Below, one piece after another: positions 1 through 16,000 of a stretch of DNA of 64,000 nucleotides. Made by a program: the position numbers and the translations under genes. The DNA is from Chondrosia reniformis (lineage: Eukaryota > Porifera > Demospongiae > Chondrillida > Chondrillidae). The stretch's first letter is position 1. Each line of letters starts with the position of its first letter. The stretch lies in assembly GCA_947172415.1 (NCBI GenBank), contig OX359200.1, positions 3,474,501 through 3,538,500 on the forward strand, given 5' to 3'. The notes beneath the pieces were generated by a model, which was not told the DNA's origin, ran no database searches, and saw nothing but the letters and a program-made list of their open reading frames with translations.

Positions 1-1460
1 CTATGGGATATATTGGGCTTTGAATATAGGTTATAGGTTATTGGGATATATTTGAAAAACATTATGCGATATATTTGGAAACAATATGCGATAAATTGGG
101 AAAAAGCTATAGGATATAATGTGCTAAGACTATAGGTTATTTTAAAGGATATATTAAGCAAAAACTATGGGATATATTTGGCAAACATTATGGAATGCAT
201 TGTCAAAAACTATGGGATATATTCGGAAAAACTATGGGATATATTGGGCAAAAACTATGGGATATATTTGGCAAATATAGGATATGCTTGGCAATAACCG
301 TGGTATATGAAGGGCTACGACTATAGGTGATTTTATGGGATATATTTGGCGAACACTATGGGATATACTGGTCAATTGGATACATTAAGCAAAAACTAAG
401 GGATATATTAGGCAAAATTATGGGATAAATAGGGCAAAAATTGTGGTATATACTATGGGATATATTTGGTAAAAGCTATGGGATATATTTGCCTAAAACT
501 AAGAGTATGATGGGTAAAATTATGGGATATATTATGGGATATAATTGGCAATATTTTTAAATAATAGGTTATATAAAGCAAAAACTGAGGGATATATCAG
601 GCAAAATTATGGGATATATTTTGAAAAAATTATGGGATATATTTTCAAAACCATGGGATTTATTTGGAATAACTATGGGATATATTTGGCAAAAACTATA
701 GGATATATTGGGCTCAGACCATAAGTTAAAGTGTGGAATTTATTTGGTAAAAACTATTAGATATATTGGTCTAATACTATAGATAAAATTTTGGGATGTA
801 TTCGGCCAAAACTATGGGATATATTTGGCAAAATTATGGGATATACGGGTCCATTGGATATATTAAGCAAAAACTAAGGGATGTCTTAGGCAAAATTAAG
901 GGAATATGCAGGGAAAAAATTATGGGATACTCTAGCGGATATATTTGTCAAAAGCTATGGGATATATCTGACAAAAACTAAGGAGATATATTATGGAATA
1001 TAAAAGGCAATATTTATAAATAATTGGATATATTAAGGAAGAACTGAGAGATATACTAGGTCAAAAAATTGGGCTAAGACTAAAGGTTAAATTATGGGAT
1101 ACATTTAGCAAAACTTATGGGATATATTTGGAAAAATTTGGGATATCTTTGGCAAAAACTGTTGGATATATTGGGCAAAACTGTAGGATATATTGGGCTA
1201 AGACTATAGGTGATATTTCGGGATATAGTTGGCAAAAATTATGGGATATATAATGGTATATATTGGTTAAAAATTGTTGCATATATTTGTCAAAACTGTG
1301 GGATATACTGGTCCATTGGATATATTAAGCTAAAACTAAGGGATGGATTAGGCAAATATGAGATATATAGGAGAAAAATCATGGGATATACTAAGGGATA
1401 TATTATTCAAAAGCTATGGGATATATTTGTTAAAAGCTATGGGATATATTTACCTAAAAC
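1..1460 (+). repeat. Left copy of a recent ~1.4-kb satellite duplication
   Basis: Bases from position 1 onward match 15772 onward almost perfectly for about 1.4 kb. The few differences I saw include T/A near 743 versus 16514. Identity then falls to the general level of the array near 1465. The copy runs off the window edge, so its true left end is unseen. Confidence 0.9.
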
Positions 1461-4400
1461 TAAGGGATATATTGGGTAAAATTATGGGAGTTATTATGGG
1501 ATATAATTGGCAATATTTTTAAATTATTGGATAAATTAAGCAACAACCGAGGGATATTTTGGGCAAAATAATGGGATAGATTAGGCAAAAATTATGGGAT
1601 ATATTTGCAAAAATAATGGGATATATTCGGAAAAACTATTGCATATATTGAGCTAAAATTTGGGATATATTGGGCTAAGATAATAGATAATTTTATGGGA
1701 TGTTTTCGGCAAAAACAATGGGATATATTTTCCAAAACTATGGGATATACTGGTCCAGTGGATATATTAAGCAAAAACTAAGGGATGTCTTAGGCAAAAT
1801 TATGGGATATACTGGAAACAATTATGGGATATACGATGGGATATATTTGTCAAAAGCTATGGGATTTATTTGACAAAAAATGTATGGGCATATTGGGAAA
1901 AGCTATGGGATGTATTATGGTATATAATAGGCAATATTTTTAAATAATTGGATATATTAAGGTAAAAACAGGAGTATATATTAGCCCAAAAATGGGGCTA
2001 AGACTATAGGTAATATTATGAAATATAATTAGAAAAAATTATGGGATATATTTGGAAATGTATGGGATATATTTGGCAAAAATTAAGGGATATATTTGGC
2101 AAAAACTATGGGATATATTGGCCTAAGACTATAGGTGATATTTCCGGATATATTTGGCAGAAATTATGGGATATATTTGGAAAAATATGGGATATATTTG
2201 GCAAAAAGTATGGGACATATTGGGATAAGACTATAGGTTATTTCATGGGATATATGCGGCCAAAACTATGGGATATATTGCACAAAATTATGGGATATAC
2301 AATGGGATATATTTTTCAAAAGCTATGGGATATATTTGACAAACACTAAGGGCTATCTTTGGTAAATCTATGGGTTATTTAAGGGATAATATTGGCAATA
2401 TTTTTAAATAATTGGATATATAAACTTAAACTGAGGGATATATTAGGCAAAATTATGGGTTATATTGGGCTAAGACTATAGGTTATTTCATGTGATATAT
2501 TCGACAAAAACTATGGGATATATTAGGCAAAAATTAAGGGAGATATTATGGCCTATATTGGTTTAAAATTGTTGGATATATTTGTAAAACTATGGGATTT
2601 ATTCAGAAAGACCATGGGATAATTTGGGCAAAAACAATGGGATATATTGGGCTAAGACTATAGGTTATTTTATGGGATATACTTGGAAAAATATATGGGA
2701 TATATTTGGAAAAATAGGTGATATATTGGGTAAAAATATATTATATATATTTTGGGATATATTGGTTTAAAATTGTTGGATATATTTGGCAAAGCTATGG
2801 GATATACTAGTCCATTGGATATATTAATTAAAATCTATGGGATATATTAAGCAAAAATTATGAGATATATAAAGAAAAATTATGGTAGATACTATGGGAT
2901 ATAGTCGTCAAAATGTATGGGATATATTTGACAAAAAATAATGTGTATATTGGGTAAAATTATGGGATATAATATGGGATATAATTGGCAATATTTTGAA
3001 AAAATTGGATATCTTAAGCAACAACTTATTCAAAATTTTGGGATATATTCACCAAAAATTATGGGATATATTTGTAAAAACTTTGGTATATATTTCCTAA
3101 ACCTTTGGGTATATTTGGAAAAACCATTGGATATAATGGGCAAAAACAGATATATTTAGAAAAAATATGATATATTTGGAAAAATATGGGATATATTTGG
3201 CTAAGACTATAGGTGATATTATGGGATATATTTGGCAAAATTATGGGATATATTTGTTAAGACTACTGGTATATTCGGAAAAACTATGGGATATAATGGG
3301 TAAAAACTAATGGATATATTTGAAAAAAATTGGATATATTTAGATTAACTTTGGGATATATTGGGCTAAGACTATAGGTGATATTTTGGGATATATTTGA
3401 AAAACTATGGTGATATATTCGGAAAATGTGTGGGATATATTGGGCAAAAACTATGGGATATATTGGGCTTAGACAATAGATTATATTATGGGATACACTT
3501 AGCAAAAATTATGAGTTATATTTGGAAGAAATATGGGATATATTTGGGGAAGACTTTTCCTAATATTTGGCTAAGACTATAGGTTATTTTATGGGTTATA
3601 TTAGATAAAATTATGGGATATATAGGACAAATATTATGGGATATACTATGGAATATATTTTTCCAAAGCTCTGGGATTTATTTGACAAAAACTAAGGTGT
3701 ATATTGGGTAAAACTATTTCATATATTATGGGATATAATTGGCAATATTTTTAAATAATTGGATATATTAAGCAAAACTGAGATATATTTGGCAAAATTA
3801 TGGGATATATTTGCAAAAACTATTGGATATATTCGGAAACACCATGGGATATATTGGGAAAAACTATGGGATTTATTGGGCTAAGACTATAGGTTATATT
3901 ATGGGATATATTTGGCAAAAATCATGGTAAATATTAGCAAAAACTATGGGATATATTCGGAAAAACTATGGGATATATTGGTTTAAGACTCTAAATAATT
4001 TTATGGGTTGTATTCGGGAAAAACTAGGGGATATAGTGGGCTAAAATTATGGGTTATATTATGGGATATATTGGTTAAACATTGTTGGATATATTTGACA
4101 AAACTATGGGATATACTGCTCCATTGGATATATTAAGCAAAAACTAGGAGATGTTTTAGGTAAAATTATGGGATATATTGGGCAAAAATTATGGGATATA
4201 CTTGCAAAAACTATGAGATATATTCGGAAAAACTATGGAATATATTGGGCTAAAATTTTAGGTTTTTTATGTAATATATTCGGCAAAGGCTATGGGATAT
4301 ATTTGGAAAAACTATGGGATATACTGGTCCATTGTATATATTTTGCAAAAACTAAGGGATATTCTAGGCAAAATGTTCGGATATACAGGGTCAACATTAT

Positions 4401-7400
4401 GGGATATACTATGGGATATATTTGTCGAAAGCTATGGGATATATTTGTAAAACTATGGGATTTATTCAGAAAGATTTATGAGATATATAGGGCAGAAACT
4501 ATGAGATATATTGGGCTAAGACAATAGGTTATATTATGGGATATATTTGGCAAACATTATGGGATATATTTATAAAAATATGCGATAAATTGGGCAAAAG
4601 CTATGGGATATATAGGGCTAAGAATATAGGTTATTTTATGGGATATATTCGGCAAAAACTATGGGATATATTGGGTAAATATTATGGGAAATATTATGAT
4701 ATATTGGTTTAAAATTTTTGAATATATTTGGCAAAACTTTGGGATATACTGGTCCATTGGATATATTAATCAAAAACTATGGGATATATTAGGCAAAATA
4801 TTGGGATATGTAGGGCAAACATTAGGGGATATACTATTGGATATATTCGTCAAAAGCTATGGGATATATTTGACAAAAAATAAGGAGTATATTGGGTAAA
4901 ATAATGTGATATATTATGGGATATAATTGGCAATATTTTTAAATAATTGGATATATTAAGTAAAAACTGAGGGATACATTAGGCAAAATTATGGGAGATA
5001 TTTGGAAAATATTATGAGATATATTTGCAACACTATGGGATATTTTGGCCTAAACTATATGTTAAAGTATGGGATATATTTGGCAAAAATTATGGGAATT
5101 GTTTAGTAAAATATGGGATATATTTGGCAAAAACTATGGGATATATTGGTATAATACTATAGATAATTTTATGAGATGTGTTCGGCAAAAACTATGGGAT
5201 ATATTTGGCAAAATTATGGGATATACTGTTCCATTGAATATATTAAGCAAAACCTAAGGGATGTCTTAGTCAAAATTATGGGAGTTATATTGCAAAAATT
5301 ATGGGATATACTATGGGATATATTTGTCAACAACTATGTAATATGTTAGACAAAACTAAGGGGTATTTTGGGTAAATCTAAGGGATATTTATGGGATATA
5401 ATTGACAAATTTTTAAATAATTGGATATCTTAAGCAAAAACTGAGGATTATATAAGGACAAAATTAATGGGATATATTATGGGATATATTGGTAAAAAAT
5501 TGTTGTTTATATTTGGCAAGACTCTGGTCCATTGGATATATTAAGATAAAACTAAGGGATATATTATGCAAAATTATAGGATATTCATAGGGCAAAAATT
5601 ATGGGATATTCTATGGGATATTTTTGCTAAAAGCTATGGGATATATTTGCCAAAAACTAAGGGGTAGAGTGGGTAAAATTTTGGGATATATTATGGGTTA
5701 TAATGGGCAATATTTTTAAATTAGTGGATATATTTGCGAAAATAATGGGATATATATTCGGAAAAACTATTGGACGTATTGGGCAAAAACTCTGGGATAT
5801 ATTGGGCCAAGACTATAAGTTAAAGTATGGGATATATTTGGCTAAAATTATGGGATATATTTGGAAAAATAATGGGATATATTAAGAAAAACTATTGGAT
5901 ATATTGAGCAAAATTTGGGATATATTGGTCTAAGACTATAGATAATTTTATAGGATGTATTTGGCAAAAATTATGTGATATATTTTGCAAAACTATGGGA
6001 TATACTAGTCCATTGAATATAGTATGCAAAAACTAAGGATGTCTTAGGCAAAATTATGGGATATTCTATGGAATGTATTTGGTAAAAGCTATGGGATATA
6101 TTTGCCAAAAATTAAAGGGGTATATGGGGTAAAATTATGGGATATATTATGGGATATAATTGGCAATATTTTAAATATTAGGATATATAAGGCAAAAACT
6201 GAGGGATATATTTTTAAAATTATGGGATATATTTGCAAAAACTATGGGATTTATTTGGAAAAACTATGGGTTGTATTTGGCAAAAACTATCGGATGTATT
6301 GGGTAAGAACATAAGTTAAAGTATGGAATTTATTTGGCAAAAACTATGGGATATATTGGTCTAATACTATTGATAAAATTATGGGATGCATTCTGCAAAA
6401 ACTATGGGATATATTTGGTAAAATTATGGGATATTCTGGTCCATAGGATATATTAAGCAAAAACTAAGGGATGTCTTAGGCAAAATTATGGGATATACAG
6501 GGAAAAATTATGTATACTCTAAAGGACATAGTTGTTGAAAGCTATGAGATATATTTGACAAAAACGAAGGGGCGCAATGGGGAAAACTATTGGATATATT
6601 ATGGAATACAATAGGCAATATTTATAAATAATTGGATATATTAAGGAAGAACTGAGAGATATATAAGGCCAAAAAATTGAGCTAGGACTATAGGTTAAAT
6701 TATGGGAAACAATTAGCAAAAATTATGAGATAAATTAGGAAAAATATGGGATATCTTTGGCAAAAACTATGGGATAAATTGGGCAAAACTATGGGATATA
6801 TTGGGCTAAGACTATAGGTGATATTTTGGGATATAGTTGCCAAAAATTATGGGATATATTGGGCAAAAATTATGGGATAGATTATGGTATATATTGGTTA
6901 AAAATTGTTGGATATATTTGTCAAAACTCTGAGATATATTGGTCCATTGGATATATTAAGCTAAAACTAAGGGATGGATTAGGCAGATATGGGATATATA
7001 GGGGAAAATTCATGGGATATACTAACCAATATATTTTTCAAAAGCTATGGGATATATTTGTTATAAGCTATGGGATATATTTGCCTACAACTAAGGGGTA
7101 TATTGGGTAAGATTATGGGATATATTATGGGATATAATTGGCAATATTTTTAAATTATTGGCTATATTGAGCAACAATCGAGGAATATTTTAGGCAAATT
7201 ATGGGATAGATTAGGCAAAAATTATGGGATATATTTGTAAAAATAATGGGATATATTCGGAAAAACTTTTGGATATATTGAGCAAAAAATTGGGATGTAT
7301 TGGGCTAAGAATATAAATAATTTTATGGGATGTATTCGGCAAAAACTATGTGCTATATTTTGCAAAACTATAGTATATACTGGTCCATGGGATATATTAA

Positions 7401-10400
7401 GCAAAAATTTATGGATGTCTTAGGCAAAATTATTGGATCTATTGGAAAAAAATTGTGGAATATACTACGGGATATATTTTTCAAAAGCTATGGCATATAT
7501 TTGACAAAAATTGAGGAGCATATTGGGTAAAACTATGGGATGTATTATGGGATATAATAGGCAATATTTTTAAATAATTGGATATATTAAGGAAAAAACA
7601 GGGGATATATTAGCCAAAAAATGGGGCTAATATTATAGGTTATTTTATGGGATATATTTGGTAAAAGTTATGGGATATATTTGGAAAAATATGGGATATA
7701 CTTGGCATAAAGTATGGGATAAATTGGGATATGACTATTGGTTATTTTATGGGATATATGTGGCAAAAAGTAAGGGATATATTGCATAAAAATTTTGGGA
7801 TATCCTATGGGATACATTTTTCAAAAACTATGGGATATATTAGGCAAAAGTTATGGGACATATTATGGCATATATTGGTTTAAAATTGTTGGATATATTT
7901 GTAAAACTATGGGATTTATTCAGAAAGACCATGGGATAATATTGGGCAAAACTATGGGATATATTGGGCTAAGACTATAGGTTATATGATGGGATATATT
8001 TGGCAAACTTATGATATATTTGAAAAAATATAAGATATATTCGCAAAAACTATGATATATTGGGCAAATATTTTGGGATGTATTATGGGATATATTGGTT
8101 AAAAATTGTTGGATATATGTGGCAAAACTATGGGAAATATTGGTCTATTGGATATATTAATTAAAATCTATGGGATATATTAAGTAAAAATTATGAGATA
8201 TATAAAGCAAAAATTTTGGTTTATACAATGGAGTATAGTGTCAAAAGGTATGGGATATATTTGAAAAAATAATAGGTATATTGGATAAAATTATGGGAGA
8301 TATAATTGGCAATATTTTGAAATAATTGGATATATTAAGCAAAGACTTATTCGAAATTTTGGGATATATTCGGCAAACATTATAGGATATATTTGCAAAA
8401 ACTATGGGATATATTTCCTAAAACTTTGGGTATATTTCGAAAAACAATTGGATATAATGGGCAAAAACGGATATATTTATAAAAAATATGATATATTTGG
8501 AAAAACTATGGGCTAAGACTATAGGTGATATTATGGGATAAATTTGGCAAAAAATTATGGTATATATTTATTAAGACTACGGGTATATTCGAAAAACTAT
8601 GGCATATATTTGGCTAAGACAATAGATTATATTATGGGATATACTTGGCAAACATTATGAGTTATATTTGGAAGAAATATGGGATATATTTGGCGAAGAC
8701 TCTTCCTAATATTGGGCTATAACTATAGGTTATTTTATGGGTTATATTAGATAAAATTATGGGATATATAGGAGAGAAATTATGAGATATACTATGGGAT
8801 ATATTTGTCCGAAGCTCTGGGATTTATTTGACTAAAACTAAGCTGTATATTGGGTAAAACTATTTCATATATTATGGGATTTAATTGGCAATATTTTTAA
8901 ATAATTGGATTTATTAAGCAAAAACTGAGGGATACATTTGGCAAAATTATGAGATATATTTGCAAAAACTATGCGATATATTCGGAAACACTATGGGATA
9001 TATTGGGAAAAACTATGGGATTTATTGGGCTAAGACTATAGGTTATATTATGGGATATATTTGGCAAAATTTTTGGTAAATATTATCGAAAACTATGGGA
9101 TATATTCGGAAAACTATGGGATATATTGGTTAAAGACTATAAATATTTTAATGGGTTATATTCAACAAAAACTATGGGATATATTGGGCAAACATTAAGG
9201 GATATATTCGGAAAAACTATGGGATATATTGGGCTAAGACTAGTGGGTTATTTTATTGGATATATTCGGCAAACACTATGGGAAATATTGGGTAAAAATT
9301 ATGGAAATATTATGGGATATATTGGTTTAAAATTGTTCAATATATTTGGTAAAACTCTGGGATATACTGGTCCATTGGATATATTAAGATAAAACTAAGG
9401 GATATATTAGGCAAAATTATGGGATAAATAGGGCTAAAATTGTGGGATATACTATGGGATATATTTGGTAAAAGCTATGGGATATATTTGGAATAACTAT
9501 GGGATATATTTGTCAAAAACTCTAGGATATATTGGGGTAAGACCATAAGTTAAAGTATGGAATTTATTTGGCAAAAACTATGGGATATATTGGTCTAATA
9601 CTATAAATAAAATTATGGGATGTATTCGGCAAAAAGTATGAGAATTATTTGGTAAAATTATGGGATATACTGGTCCAATGGTTATATTAAGCAAAAAGTA
9701 AGGGATGTCTTAGGCAAAATTATGGGATATACAGGGAAAAATTATGGTATACTCTAAGGAGATATATTTGTCGAAAGCTATGAGATATATCTAACAAAAA
9801 CAAAGGGGCGTAATGGGTAAAACTATGGGATATATTATGGAATATAATAGGCAATATTTATAAATAATTGGATATATTAAGGAAGAACTGAGAGATATAT
9901 AAGGCCCAAAAATTGAGCCAAGACTATAGGTTAAATTATGGGATACATTTGGCAAAAATTATGGGATATATTGGGTAAAACTATGGGATATATTGGGCTA
10001 AGACTATAGGTGATATTTTGGGATATAGTTGGCAAAAATTATGGGATATAGTGAGCAAAAATTATGGGATATAATATGGAATATATTGGTTAAAAATTGT
10101 TTGATATATTTGTCAAAACTCTGGGATATACTCGTCCATTGGATATATTAAGCTAAAACTAAGGGATGGATTAGGCAAATATGGGATATATAGGGGAAAA
10201 ATCATGGGATATACTAACCGATATATTTTTCAAAAGCTATGGGATATTTGTTAAAAGCTATGGGATATATTTGCTTAAAACTAAGTGGTATATTGGGTAA
10301 AATTATGGGATATATTATGGGATATAATTGGCAATATATTTCTATAATTGGATATATTAAGCAACAACCGAGGAATATTTTAGGCAAAATTATGGGATAG

Positions 10401-10968
10401 ATTAGGCAAAAATTATGGGATATATTTTGCAAAACTATTGGATATACTGGTCCATGGGATATATTAAGCAAAAACTAAGGGATGTCTTAGGCAAAATTAT
10501 TGGATCTACTGGAAAAACATGGGATATGCTATGGGATATATTTGTAAAAAGCTATGGGATTTATTTGACAAAAATGAGGGGCATATTGGGTAAAACTATG
10601 GGATGTATTATAGGATATAATAGGCAATATTTTTAAATAATTGGATATATTAAGGAAAAAACAGGGAGATATATTAGCCCAAAAATGAGGCTTAGACAAT
10701 AGGCTATATTATGGGATATATTTGGAAAAATATGGGATATATTTGGCAAAAATTATGGGATATATTGGGATAAGACTATAGGTTATTTTATGGGATATGT
10801 GCGGCCAAAAATACGGGGTAAATTGCGCAAAAATAATGGGATATACTATGGGATATATTTTTCAAAAGCTATGGCATCTATTTGACAAAAACTAAGGGCT
10901 ATCTTTGGTAAATCTTTAGGTTATTTAAGGGATATAATTGGCAATATATTGAAATAATTGGATATATA
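1..10968 (+). repeat. 22-23 bp AT-rich satellite array, forward block
   Basis: The block is made of degenerate monomers: TATGGGATATATT followed by a variable tail such as GGGCAAAAAC, TTGGCAAAAAC or GGGCTAAGAC. Single-base indels shift the period between 21 and 23 bp. Marker variants recur. A 'GGTCCATTGGATATATTAAG' variant appears at about 847, 1310, 1751, 4752, 5228, 6945, 7382, 9372, 10135 and 10452, often 420-480 bp apart, which shows higher-order organisation. Longer stretches recur about 5-6 kb apart (compare 3.3-3.6 kb with 8.6-8.9 kb and 14.6-14.9 kb). Many open frames of 60-130 codons cross the block, but they are by-products of a monomer without stop codons. I see no gene in it. Confidence 0.95.
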
Positions 10969-11052
10969 GTGCATTTCACTATAAATGTAAAATTTTCTTT
11001 TAAGGCGCTTTATGGAAAGTATCCTCAGTATATTTTCAAATTTGGTGCCTAA
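10969..11052. other. Unique junction sequence at satellite inversion breakpoint
   Basis: About 80 bp does not fit the satellite monomer and lies exactly where the array changes strand. Its left edge forms a perfect 7-bp stem hairpin, TATAGTG, loop CATTT, CACTATA, at about 10965-10983. The rest ('TTTTAAGGCGCTTTATGG' and neighbours) has no recognisable origin. Confidence 0.75.
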
Positions 11053-13021
11053 TCTATCCCATTATTTTGCCCAAAATATCCCTCGGTTGTTGCTTAATTT
11101 ATCCAATAATTTAAAAATATTGCCAATTATATCCCATAATATCTCCCATAATTTTACCCAATATATCCCTTAGTTTTAGGCAAATATATCCATATCTTTT
11201 AACAAATATATCCCATAGCTTTTGAAAAATATATCCCTTAGTATATCCCTTGATTTTTCCCTTTTTTATCCCATATTCGCCTAATCCATCCCCTAGTTTT
11301 AGCTTAATATATCCAATGGACCAGTACATCCCAGAGTTTTGACAAATATATGCAACAATTTTTAACCAATATATACCATAATATATCTCATAATTTTTGC
11401 CCAATATATCCCATAATTTCTGCCAACTATATCCCGAAATATCACCTATAGTCTTAGCCCAATATATCCCTAAGTTTTGCCACATATACCCCTTATTTTT
11501 TGTCAAATATATCCCACAGCTTTTGACGGATATATCTCATAGTATATCCCCTAATTTTTCCCCTATATATCCCACAATTTTGATTAATATATCCAATGGA
11601 CCAGTATATCCCAAAGTTTTGCCAAATATATTCAACAATTTTAAACCAATATATCCCATAATATTTCCCATAATTTTTACCCAATATATCCCATAGTTAT
11701 TGCCGAATATATCTCATAAAATAACCTATAGTCTTAGCCCAATATATCCCATAGCTTTTGCCCAATTTATCGCATATTTTTATAAATATATCCCAAAATG
11801 TTTGCCAATTATATCCCATAATATCACCTATAGTCTTAGCCTAGTGTTTTGGCCTAATATATCTCTCAGCTCTTCCTTAATATATCCAATTATTTACAAA
11901 TATTGCTTCTTATATACATTAATATATCCCATAGTTTTACCCAATGTCCCCCTTAGTTTTTGTCAAATATATCCCACAGCTTTTGACGGATATATCCCAT
12001 AGTATATCCCCTAATTTTGGCCTAATATATCCCACAATTTTGCCTAATATCTCCTATAGTTTTGGATAATAATATCCAATGACCAGTATATCCCAAAGTT
12101 TTGCCAAATATATTCAACAATTTTAAACCAATATATCCCATAATATTTCCCTTCATGTTTACCCAATATATCCCATAGTTATTGCCGAATATATCCCATA
12201 GCTTTTGCCCAATTTATCACATATTTTTATAAATATATCCCATATTATAACCTATAGTCTTAGCCAAATATATCCCAGTCTTTCTGAATAAATCCCATCG
12301 CTTTACAAATATATCCCATAGTTTTGACAAATATATCCCATAGTATATCCCATAATTTTTGTCCTGTATATCCCATAATTTTGACTAAGACATTTCTTGG
12401 TTTTTGCAAAATATATCCAATGGACCAGTATATCCCATAGGTTAGCCAAATATATCCTATAGTCTTTGCCGAATATATCCCATAAAAGAACCTATAGTGT
12501 TTGCCCAATATATCTCATAGTTTCTCCAAATATATGCCATATATTTTCAAATAAATCCCATAATTTTGCCAAATATATCCAACCAGGTTTAACCAATAGA
12601 TACCATAATATATCCCATAATTTTGGCCCAATATATCCTATAATGTTTGCCAACTATATCCCGAAATTTCACATATAGTCTTAGCCCAATATTTCCCATA
12701 GTTAAGCCCAATATATCCCACAGTTTTTCCCAAAGATATCCCATATTTTCCAAATATATCCCATACTTTTTGCTAAATATATCCCATAATTTAACCTATA
12801 GTCTTATCCCAATTTTTTGTCCAAATATATCTCTCAGTTCTTCCTTTATATATCCTTTTATTTACCAGTATATCCCATAATTTTGCAAAATATATCAAAC
12901 AAATTTTAACCAATTTTTCCTATAATTTATTCCATAATTTTGCAAAATATATCCAACTAAATAACCTATAGTCTTAGCCCAATATATCCCATAGTTTTGC
13001 AAAATATATCCCATAGTTCTT
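11053..13021 (-). repeat. Inverted block of the 22-23 bp satellite
   Basis: Here the same monomers read as reverse complement on the plus strand, for example 'CCCAATATATCCCATAATTT'. The marker variant appears as CCAATGGACCAGTA near 11310, 11600, 12070 and 12420. The block ends near 13021, where forward monomers resume after 'TTGGAATGGGGTATATTTAG'. The minus-strand segment 11111-11506 carries the same long variant as 1210-1480 and 6826-7110. Confidence 0.93.
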
Positions 13022-16000
13022 TGGAATGGGGTATATTTAGAAATATATGGGATATAATTGGCAAAAAGTATGGGATATATTTGGCAAAAACTATGGGATA
13101 TATTGGCCTAAGACTATAGGTTATATTTCCAGATATATTTGGCAAAAATTATGGGAAATATTTGGAAAAATATGGGATATATTTGTCAAAAAGTATGGGA
13201 TATATTAGGATAAGACTATGGGTTTTTTTATGGGATACATGCGGCAAAAAGCTATGGGATATATTGTGCAAACATTATGGGATATACTGTGGGATATATT
13301 TTTCAAAAGCTATGGCATATATTTGACAAAAATTAAGGGCTATCTTTGGTAAATCTATGGGTTATTTAAAGGATATAATTGGCAAAATTTTTAAATAATT
13401 GGTTATATTAAGTTAAAACTGAGAGATGTATTAGGCAAAAGAATGGGTTATATTGGGCTAAGACTATAGGTTATTTTATGTGATATATTCGGCAAAAACT
13501 ATGAAATATATTAGGCAAAAATTATGAGACATATTATGGCATATATTGGTTTAAAATTGTTGGATATATTTGTAAAACTATGGTATTTAGTCAGAAAGAC
13601 CATGGGATAATATTGGGCAAAACCTATGGGATATATTGGGCTAAGACTACCGGTTATATTATGGGATATATTCGCAAAACCTATGGTATATTGGGCAAAA
13701 CTTCTGGGATATATTATGGGATATATTGGTTACAAATTGTTGGATATATTTGTCAAAACTATGCGATATAGTGGTCCATTGGATATATTAAGAAAAAACT
13801 AAGAAATGTATTAGTCAAAATTATGGGACATAAAAGGCAACAATTATGGGATATACTAGGGGATATATTTGACGAAAAACGAAGGGGATATATTTTGTAA
13901 AACTATGGGATATATTGGGCTAAGACAATAGGTTTTATTATGGGATATATTTGCAAAATTATTGGATATAATTTAAAATTATGATATATTTGTCAAAAAT
14001 TATTGGATATATTTGGAAAAATTATGGGATATATTTGGAAAAATATGGGATATTTTGGGATATATTGGTTTAAAATTGTTGGATATATTGAAAAAACTAT
14101 AGGATATACCAGTCCATTGGATATATTAATTAAAATCTATGGGATATATTAAGTAAAAATTATGAGATATATGAAGCAAAAATTATGGTATATACTATGG
14201 GATATAGTTGTCAAAAGTATGGGATATATTTGACAAAAATAATGTGTATATTGGGTAAAATTATGGGAGATATAATTGGCAATATTTTGAAATAATTGGA
14301 TATCTTAAGCAACAACTTCTTCAAAATTTGGGATATATTCGGCAAAAATTATGGGATATATTTGCAAAAACTATGGGATATATTTCCTAAAACTATGGGT
14401 ATATTTGGAAAAACCATTGTGTATAATGGGCAAAAACGGATATATTTATAAAAAAATATAAGATATATTTAGTAAAACTATTGAATATATTGGGCTAAGA
14501 CTATAGGTGATATTATGGGATATATTTGGCAAAATTATTGGATATTTTTATTAAGACTACGGTTATATTCGGAAAAACTATGGGATATAATGGGTACAAA
14601 CTATGGGATATATTTGAAAAAATAGGATATATTTGGATAAACTATGGGATATATTGGGCTAAGACTATAGGTGATATTTTGGGATATATTTGAAAAACTA
14701 TGGTGATATATTCGGAAAACCTGTGGGATATATTGGGCAAAAACTATTTGATATATTGGGCTAAAACTAAAGATTATATTATGGGATATACTTGGCAAAA
14801 ATTATGAGTTATATTTGGAAGAAATATGGGATATATTTGGCGAAGACTTTTCATTATATTGGGCTAAGACTATAGGTTATTTTATGGGTTATATTAGATA
14901 AAGTTATGGGATATATAGGACAAAAATTATGGGATATACTATGGGATATATTTTTCTGAAACTCTGAGATTTATTTGATTAAAACTAAGCTGTATATTGG
15001 GTAAAAGTATTTCATATATAATGGGATATAATTGGCAATATTTTTAAATAATTAGATTTATTAAGCAAAAACTGAGGGATGCATGTGGCAAAATTTTGGG
15101 ATATATTTGCACAAACTATGCGATATATTCGGAAACACTATGGGATATATTGGGCAAAAACTATGGGATTTATTGGGCTAAGACTATAGGTTATATTATG
15201 GGATATATTTGAAAAAAACGGTAAATTTTAGCAAAAGCTATGGTAAATACACGGAAAACTATGGGATATAGTGGGCTAAAATTAAGGGTTATATTATGGG
15301 AAATATTGGATAAACATTGTTGGATATATTTGGCAAAACTATGCGATATACTGCTTCATTGGATATATTAAGCAAAAACTAGGGGATGTATTAGGTTATA
15401 TGATGGGAAATATTTAGCCAAAATTAATGGATATCGTTGGAAACAATATGGGATATATTTGGCAAAAACTATGGGATACATTGGGCTAAGACTACAGGTT
15501 ATTTAGTGGGATATATTCGGCCAAAAGTAAGGGATATATTGGGCAAAAATTATGAAATATATTATGGGATAAAATTGGTTAAAAATTGTTGGATATATTT
15601 TGCAAAACTATGGGATTTACTGGTCCATTGGATATATTAAGCAAAAACTAAGGGATGTCTTAGGAAAAATTTTGGGATATGGAAAGCTAAAATTATGGGA
15701 TATACTATGGATATATTTGACAAAAACCTAAAGGGATATATTTGTAAAACTCTTGGATTTATTCAGAAAAACTATGGGATATATTGGGCTTTGAATATAG
15801 GTTATAGGTTATTGGGATATATTTGAAAAACATTATGCGATATATTTGGAAACAATATGCGATAAATTGGGAAAAAGCTATAGGATATAATGTGCTAAGA
15901 CTATAGGTTATTTTAAAGGATATATTAAGCAAAAACTATGGGATATATTTGGCAAACATTATGGAATGCATTGTCAAAAACTATGGGATATATTCGGAAA

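Noticed and set aside
11111..11506. 131-codon minus-strand frame and many similar frames (for example 1210-1479, 2041-2349, 4168-4527) as protein genes
   Set aside because: They translate the 22-23 bp satellite, whose consensus lacks stops in all frames. They do not share length, start or stop between copies and are shadows of the repeat.
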